DNA of 64,000 nucleotides, from assembly GCA_038380435.1 (NCBI GenBank), contig JAWZYU010000007.1, positions 87,930,334 to 87,994,333 of the forward strand, read 5' to 3'. Below the pieces are notes generated by a model. That model did no database searches and was not told the DNA's origin. It saw nothing but the letters and a program-made list of their open reading frames with translations. The stretch is from Ryuthela nishihirai (lineage: Eukaryota > Arthropoda > Arachnida > Araneae > Heptathelidae). This document shows, piece by piece, positions 57,488 through 64,000 of this stretch (positions are counted from its first letter, which is position 1; each line of letters opens with the position of its first letter). A program made the translations under genes and the position numbers.

Positions 57488-57578
57488 GGTTCCTGTGCAA
57501 GCTAAAGAATACACTGGATTGAGAGGAGGCTTTCATCTGTCTCCTTACAGTTGTCCAGTGGGTTCCTTTTCCCTAAGA
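57488..57578 (+). repeat. SINE-A internal fragment between two arrays
   Basis: GGTTCCTGTGCAAGCTAAAG, CACTGGATTGAGAGGAGGC, CATCTGTCTCCTTACAG and GTCCAGTGGGTTCC match the SINE-A region right after CCATACC. Both sides are satellite monomers. Confidence 0.75.
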
Positions 57579-57850
57579 CGTGGTGTACGTTCTCTTACTG
57601 TATGAAGTGGTGTACGTTCTCTTACTGTATGAAGTGGTGTACGTTCTCTTACTGTATGAAGTGGTGTACGTTCTGTATATGCTATGGAGTGGTGTACGTT
57701 CTGTATATGCTATGGAGTGGTGTACATTCTATATATGCTATGGTGTGGTGCACACTCTCTGCACAGTAAGAAGGAGTGCAGGTTCAGTGTACGGTATAGA
57801 GTGGTTATGTTTTCTGTACGGTATGGAATTTTATAAGTTCTCCAGGTGTT
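57579..57850 (+). repeat. 27-bp monomer array
   Basis: GTGGTGTACGTTCTCTTACTGTATGAA and relatives, about nine copies. They are simpler and more regular than the 150-bp block and related to its sub-units. Confidence 0.85.
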
Positions 57851-57879
57851 AGTCAACCAGTCGAGCATTGTAGTCCTGC

Positions 57880-58240
57880 AATGTGAAATCCCTCCCTATT
57901 GCACCAGCATATGGTCTGACATGGAGGTCAAGGAGCTCATCTCTCTGTCATCGTGCCACCAGGAACCACGTAGCCATCTGTGAGAGAAATGCCTTCCAGG
58001 CCATGACACTGACCCTTCATCGAGTATCTCTTGACAATGTTTGATGGATGATGGCGTGTCACTTGATCCCTCCATATCAGTATCCATCTTGTGTGGCTCT
58101 GCTGAGCAAATCTGAACTCATCAATTAAGAACACTGAGTGCTATTGATCCTCGGTTCTTTCGTGATATTGTCTGACCTAGTTCAGTTGCTTCCTTTTGTG
58201 GCATGGGGTGAGGAGAACACAATATACTAGAGAGCTTATC
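57880..58240 (-). pseudogene. Tc1-like transposase fragment
   Basis: Minus strand: a VLLTPCHKRK box, then FLIDEFRFAQQSHTRW (first catalytic Asp-Glu), IWRDQVTRHHPSNIV, CHGLEGISLTDGY and, after a frameshift, RDELLDLHVRPYAGAI. This is the central catalytic block of a Tc1-like transposase. The ends and the second and third acids are missing. Confidence 0.78.
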
Positions 58241-58621
58241 GATAACCTTCGTGAAGCTTCCTGCTAATGGGGGATGTTTAAACCAGGGTTTCACAACACC
58301 AAGGAGGTGAGAAACAGTTCAGACAATGCGGTGTGATTTTATCTTTCAGCTGTAAGTCGAAGATACTTTTCTTCATTTGCTACTGTTGCCTTTAAGACGG
58401 TTTTCTGGAAACATTTTTTCCTCGAAACTGTTGCAGAGGTCTAAAGGCTACAAAAAGGCTCGCACTAAACCATCTGGCTGCTCCACCTTCAGTTGCCTCT
58501 GTTATAATTCACCCAATCACCTTTCATCTCAAACTTTTCCATTAATATCTGTTTTATCGTGTAACAGAATGTCATATTTCAAGAAACAGATTCGCAACTT
58601 TAAGCGAACAGAATGCAAGAG
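58241..58621. other. Non-coding stretch
   Basis: A 93-codon plus-strand frame (58,377-58,658) runs into the SINE below and has no recognisable domain. Not called. Confidence 0.35.
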
Positions 58622-58966
58622 AATGAAGTGCTCAGACGGTAGTACACCAGGCACGTAATCCAAAGTTTCTAGGTTCGAGTCCCACCTGCGTCAGCCTTGA
58701 GATTTATCTCTGAAAAAACACCCAGCTGGCCCTCTGTCAGTAGGGGACACCGATAGGATTGGAAAGTCCGCCGTCCGTCGGATGGATGTTAAACCTTGGT
58801 CTGTGTACGAGAGAATTCTATCCTGAGCATGTTAAAGAACACAATGGATGGCCTTGATGGGACCATGTGTCCCCAAACAACTGTCCAGTGGGTTCTTTAC
58901 CCCCAGTCTTTTCTGCATCCCATTGTGCGCAGAAACAATGCCACTCAGAGGCAAAACAACTAAACA
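58622..58966 (+). repeat. Old, diverged SINE-A
   Basis: Head CTCAGACGGTAGTACACCAGGCACGTAATC, B box GGTTCGAGTCCCAC, body blocks (AGTAGGGGACACCGATAGG, CGCCGTCCGTCGGATGG, ATGGATGGCCTTGATGGG) and the tail CACTCAGAGGCAAAACAAC. It differs from the young copies at many sites and lacks part of the 3' body. Confidence 0.82.
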
Positions 58967-59194
58967 GAATGCACCCCAAAAGCCTAATGAACCGGCGATG
59001 ATTCGATAAAATTTTTCAAGAAAAAGCGACATGCATTACGCATGACTAAAGCATTCATTTCCACGTGATCTTGGTATTCAACTACTTTGCAAATCTCTTG
59101 CTGCATATTTCGGTTACATTTAATTGAACTGACAATATAAGCCATAATAAAAAATTTAAGTAATAAAGGTGTTTCTGTAATATCGTATATGACA

Positions 59195-62100
59195 TATTTA
59201 CATGCTGACACCTTAAGTCTGTGCTTCAACTGTAATCTAGTAAGAAGGCAGGATTTGCAAATAGTAACAGAATATGCCGACACCTTTCTGTGCTGGAACT
59301 GTAGTCTAGTACGAAGGCAGATTGGCAAATAGTAGTAGAGTACGCCGACACCTTAAGTCTATTTGAACTGTAGTCTAGTAAGAAGGCAGGATTTGCAAAT
59401 AGTAGCAGAGTAGACCGAGACCATAAATCTGTTTGAACTTTAGTCTAGTAAGAAGGCAGGATTTGCAAATAGTAGCAGAGTAGACCGAGACCATAAATCT
59501 GTTTGAACTTTAGTCTAGTAAGAAGGCAGGATTTGCAAATAGTAGCAGATTAGGCCGACACCTTAAGTCTGTGCTTGAACTGTAGTCTAGTACGAAGGCA
59601 GGATTTGCAAATAGTAGCAGAGTAGGCCGAAACCTTAAGTCTATTTGAACTGTAGTCTAGTAAGAAGGCAGGATTTGCAAATAGTAGCAGAGTAGGCCGA
59701 CACCTTAAATCTTTGCTTGAACTGTAGTCTAGTACGAAGGCAGGATTTGCAAATAGTAGCAGAGTAGGCCGAAACCTTAAGTCTATTTGAACTGTAGGCA
59801 AGTAAGAAGGCAGGATTTGCAAATAGTAGCAGAGTAGGCCGACACCTTAAGTCTGTTTGAACTGTAGTCTAGTACGAAGGCAGGATTTGCAAATAGTAGC
59901 AGAGTAGGCCGACACCTTAAGTCTTTTTGAACTGTAGTCTAGTAAGAAGGCAGGATTTGCAAATAGCAGCAGAGTAGGCCTACACCTCAAGTCTTTGCTT
60001 GAACTGTAGTCTAGTATGAAGGAAGGATTTGCAAATAGTAGCAGAGTAGGCCTAAACCTTAAGTCTATTTGAACTGCAGTCTAGTAAGAAGGCAGGATTT
60101 GCAAATAGTAGCAGAGTAGGCCGACACCTTAAGTTTGTTTGAACTGCAGTCTAGTAAGAAGGCAGGATTTGCAAATAGTAGCAGAGTAGGCCTACACCTT
60201 AAGTCTTTGCTTGAACTGTAGTCTAGTACGAAGGCAGGATTTGCAAATAGTAGCAGAGTAGGCCGAAACCTTAAGTCTATTTGAACTGTAGTCTAGTAAG
60301 AAGGCAGGATTTGCAAATAGTAGCAGACTAGGCCGACACCTTAAGTCTTTTCGAACTGTAGTCTAGTAAGAAGGCAGGATTTGCAAATAGTAGCAGAGTA
60401 GGCCGAAACCTTAAGTCTTTGCTTGAACTGTAGTTTAGTAAGAAGGCAGGATTTGCAAATAGTAGCAGAGTAGGCCAACACCTTAAGACTGTTTGAACTG
60501 TAGTCTAGTAAGAAGGCAGGATTTGCAAAGAGTAGCAGAGTAGGCCGACACCTTAAGTCTGTGCTTGAACTGTAGTCTAGTACGAAGGCAGGATTTGCAA
60601 AGAGTAACAGAGTAGGCCGAAACCTTAAGTCTATATGAACTGTAGTCTAGTAAGAAGGCAGGATTTGCAAATAGTAGCAGAGTAGGCCGACACCTTAAGT
60701 CTTTGCTTGAACTGTAGTCTAGTACCAAGGCAGCATTTGCAAATAGTAGCAGAGTAGGCCGACACCTTAAGTCTGTGCTTGAACTGTAGTCTAGTACGAA
60801 GGCAGGATTTGCAAATAGTAGCAGAGTAGGCCGAAACCTTAAGTCTATTTGAACTGTAGTCTAGTAAGAAGGCAGGATTTGCAAATAGTAGCAGAGTAGG
60901 CCGACACCTTAAGTCTTTGACTGAACTGTAGTCTAGTACGAAGGCAGGATTTGCAAATAGTAGCAGAGTAGGCCGAAACCTTAAGTCTATTTGAACTGTA
61001 GTCTAGTAAGAAGGCAGGATTTGCAAATAGTAGCAGAGGAAGCCGACACCTTAATTCTGTTTGAACTGTAGTCTAGTAAGAAGGCAGGATTTGCAAATAG
61101 TAACAGAGAAGGCCGACACCTTAAGCCTTTTTGAACTGTAGTCTAGTAAAAAGGCAGGATTTGCAAATAGTAGCAGAGTAGGCCTACACCTTAAGTCTTT
61201 GCTTGAACTGTAGTCTAGTACGAAGGCAGGATTTGCAAATAGTAGCAGAGTAGGCCGAAACCTTAAGTCTATTTGAACTGTAGTCTAGTAAGAAGGCAGG
61301 ATTTGCAAATAGTAGCAGAGTAGGCCGACACCTTAAGTCTTTGCTTGAACTGTAGTCTAGTAAGAAGGCAGGATTTGCAAATAGTAGCAGAGTAGGCCAA
61401 CACCTTAAGTCTGTTTGAACTGTAGTCTAGTAAGAAGGCAGGATTTGCAAATAGTAGCAGAGTAGGCCGCCACCTTAAGTCTGTGCTTGAACTGTAGTCT
61501 AGTAAGAAGGCAGGGTTTGCAAATAGTGGCAGAGTAGACTGACACCTTAAGTCTGTGCTTGAACTGTAGTCTAGTAAGAGGGCAGGATTTGCAAATAGTA
61601 GCAGAGTAGGCCGACACCTTAAGTCTGTGCTTGAACTGTAGTCTAGTAAGAAGGCAGGATTTCCAAATAGTAGCAGAGTAGACCGACACTTTAAGTCTTT
61701 GCTTGAACTGTAGTCTAGTAAGAAGGCAGGATTTGCAAATAGTAGCAGAGTAGGCAGACTCCTTAAGTCTGTGCTTGAACTGTAGTCTAGTAAGAAGGCA
61801 GGATTTGCAAATAGTAGCAGAGTAGACCGACACCTTAAGTCTTTGCTTGAACTGTAGTCTAGTAAAAAGGCAGGATTTGCAAATAGTGGCAGAGTAGACC
61901 GACACCTTAAGTCATTGCTTGAACTGTAGTCTAGTAAGAAGGCAGGATTTGCGAATACTAGCAGAGTAGACCGACACCTTAAGTCTGTGCTTCAACTGTA
62001 GTCTAGTAAGAAGGCAGGATTTGCAAATAGTAGCAGAACAGACTGACACCCTAAGTCTTTGCTTGAACTGTAGTCTAGTAAGAAGGCAGGATTTGCGAAT

Positions 62101-64000
62101 ACTAGCAGAGTAGACCGACACCTTAAGTCTGTGCTTCAACTGTAGTCTAGTAAGAAGGCAGGATTTGCAAATAGTAGCAGAACAGACTGACACCCTAAGT
62201 CTTTGCTTGAACTGTAGTCTAGTAAGAAGGCAGGATTTGCAAATAGTAGCAGAGTAGGCCGACACCTTAAATCTTTGCTTGAACTGTAGTCTAGTAGGAA
62301 GGCAGGATTTGCAAATACTAGCAGAGTAGACCGACACCTTAAGTCTGTGCTTGAACTGTAGTTTAGTAAGAAGGCAGGATTTGCAAGTAGTGGCAGAGTA
62401 GATCGACACCTTAAGTCTTTGCTTGAACTGTAGTCTAGTAAGAAGGCAAGATTTGCAAATAGTGGCAGAGTAGACCGACACTTTAAGTCTTTGCTTAAAC
62501 TGTAGTCTAGTAAGAAGGCAGGATTTGCAAATAGTAGCAGAGTAGGCCGACACCTTAAGTCTGTGCTTGAACTGTAGTCTAGTAAGAAGGCAGGATTTGC
62601 AAATAGTAGCAGAGTAGGCCGACACCTTAAGTCTTTGCTTGAACTGTAGTCTAGTAAGAAGGCAGGATTTGAAAATAGTAGCAGAGTAGACCGACACCTT
62701 AAGTCTTTGCCTGAACTGTAGTCTAGTACGAAGGCAGGATTTGCAAATAGTGGCAGAGTAGGCTGACACCTTAAGTCTTTGCTTGAACTGTAATCTAGTA
62801 AGAAGGCAGGATTTGCAAATAGTAGCAGAGTAGGCCGACACCTTAAGTCTGTGCTTGAACTGTAGTCTAGTAAGAAGGCATTATTTGCAAATAGTGGCAG
62901 AGTAGACCGACACCTTAAGTCTGTGCTTGAACTGTAGTCTAGTAAGAAGGCAGGATTTGCAAATAGTAGCAGAGTAGGCCGACACCTTAAGTCTTTGCTT
63001 GAACTGTAGCCTAGTAAGAAGGCAGGATTTGCAAATAGTAGCAGAGTAGACCGACACCTTAAGTCTTTCCCTGAACTGTAGTCTAGTACGAAGGCAGGAT
63101 TTGCAAATAGTGGCAGAGTAGGCTGACACCTTAAGTCTTTGCTTGAACTGTAGTCTAGTAAGAAGGCAGGATTTGCAAATAGTAGCAGAGTAGGCCGACA
63201 CCTTAAGTCTGTGCTTGAACTGTAGTCTAGTAAGAAGGCAGGATTTGCAAATAGTAGCAGAGTAGGCCGACACCTTAAGTCTGTGCTTGAACTGTAGTCT
63301 AGTAAGAAGGCAGGATTTGCAAATAGTGGCAGAGTAGACCGACACTTTAAGTCTTTGCTTGAACTGTAGTCTAGTAAGAAGGGAGGATTTGCAAATAGTA
63401 GCAGAGTAGGCCGACTCCTTAAGTCTGTGCTTGAACTGTAGTCTAGTAAGAAGGCAGGATTTGCAAATAGTAGCAGAGTAGGCTGACACCTTAAGTCTTT
63501 GCTTGAACTGTAGTCTAGTAAGAAGGCAGGATTTGCAAATAGTGGCAGAGTAGACCGACACCTTAAGTCTTTGCTTAAACTGTAGTCTAGTAAGAAGGCA
63601 GGATTTGCGAATACTAGCAGAGTAGACCGACACCTTAAGTCTGTGCTTCAACTGTAGTCTAGTAAGAAGGCAGGATTTGCAAATAGTAGCAGAACAGACT
63701 GACACCCTAAGTCTTTGCTTGAACTGTAGTCTAGTAAGAAGGCAGGATTTGCAAATAGTAGCAGAGTAGGCCGACACCTTAAGTCTTTGCTTGAACTGTA
63801 GTCTAGTAGGAAGGCAGGATTTGCAAATACTAGCAGAGTAGACCGACACCTTAAGTCTGTACTTGAACTGTAGTTTAGTAAGAAGGCAGGATTTGCAAAT
63901 AGTAGCAGAGTAGGCTGACACCTTAAGTCTTTGCTTGAACTGTAGTCTAGTAAGAAGGCAGGATTTGAAAATAGTAGCAGAGTAGACCGACACCTTAAGT
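59195..64000 (+). repeat. 70/72-bp satellite array (about 67 copies, continues past the edge)
   Basis: The unit begins AAGTCTGTGCTTGAACTGTA and includes TAAGAAGGCAGGATTTGC and GCAGAGTAGGCCGACACC. 72-bp units (GTGCTTGAAC) and 70-bp units (GTTTGAAC or ATTTGAAC) are intermixed in the left half. From about 61,440 rightwards nearly all units are 72 bp, so long minus-strand frames of 166-370 codons stay open. Block repeats occur, for example the segment at 61,960-62,100 resembles 63,600-63,720. No promoter or unrelated coding context supports a protein. Confidence 0.93.

Noticed and set aside
61405..63993. Minus-strand repeat proteins of 166, 309 and 370 codons
   Set aside because: They are 24-residue readings of a 72-bp satellite. 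They start and stop wherever a 70-bp unit or point change breaks the frame.

Overview
This is an animal genomic window that is almost entirely mobile DNA and tandem repeats. It contains two tRNA-derived SINE families, APE-type LINE remnants, several Tc1/mariner elements, a hAT remnant, one very large Polinton/Maverick-like element and three long satellite arrays. I found no intact host gene, rRNA or functional tRNA. The AT-rich background, the Tc1 and mariner transposase types and the tRNA-SINEs fit an arthropod, most plausibly a chelicerate such as a spider. That placement is inference only.

Layout. Positions 1-12,000 hold decayed transposons and many copies of one SINE (SINE-A here), whose head resembles elongator tRNA-Met and whose 3' end reads about CTCAGAGGTAAAACAACCCAACCC. 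Positions 12,440-17,060 are a minus-strand LINE with recognisable ORF1, endonuclease and reverse transcriptase. A foldback element sits in the RT region, and two copies of a second SINE (SINE-B, tail GGGGGTATTTATTATTTT) are inserted here, one in the foldback and one in the endonuclease region. Positions 17,100-27,200 are more SINEs, many with clear target-site duplications (TSDs), plus a Tc1-type MITE and several hairpins. Positions 27,262-29,896 are one SINE-A copy split by about 78 copies of a 29-bp minisatellite that grew from the SINE's own internal sequence. Positions 31,984-33,274 are a complete-ended mariner-like element.

Positions 33,465-50,070 are the centrepiece. A roughly 1.45-kb Tc1-like transposon, with TIRs and TA flanks, is interrupted inside its transposase by a 15,147-bp insertion (34,290-49,436). 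The insertion starts 5'-AG, ends CT-3', is flanked by a perfect 6-bp TSD (CACAGA), and is an almost complete palindrome: a 7.76-kb left arm, a 151-bp spacer and a 7.23-kb right arm. Each arm carries broken pieces of a protein-primed family-B DNA polymerase of Polinton type. Size, termini, TSD and polymerase remnants all point to a Polinton/Maverick whose interior has been replaced by an inverted duplication of one end.

Positions 50,073-54,786 contain a hAT remnant, a LINE 3' end, a SINE-B fragment and a palindrome with SINE-A inserted in one arm. Positions 54,787-57,450 are a 150-bp higher-order satellite (about 17 copies) that abuts a SINE-A fragment, followed by 27-bp monomers to about 57,850. 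A Tc1 fragment and an old SINE-A follow. From about 59,195 to the window end lies a 70/72-bp satellite (about 67 copies) that runs off the right edge.

Nothing here works together as an operon or pathway. The biology is nested insertion, in-situ satellite birth and structural rearrangement of a virus-like transposon. All boundaries were read by eye, without alignments or database searches.
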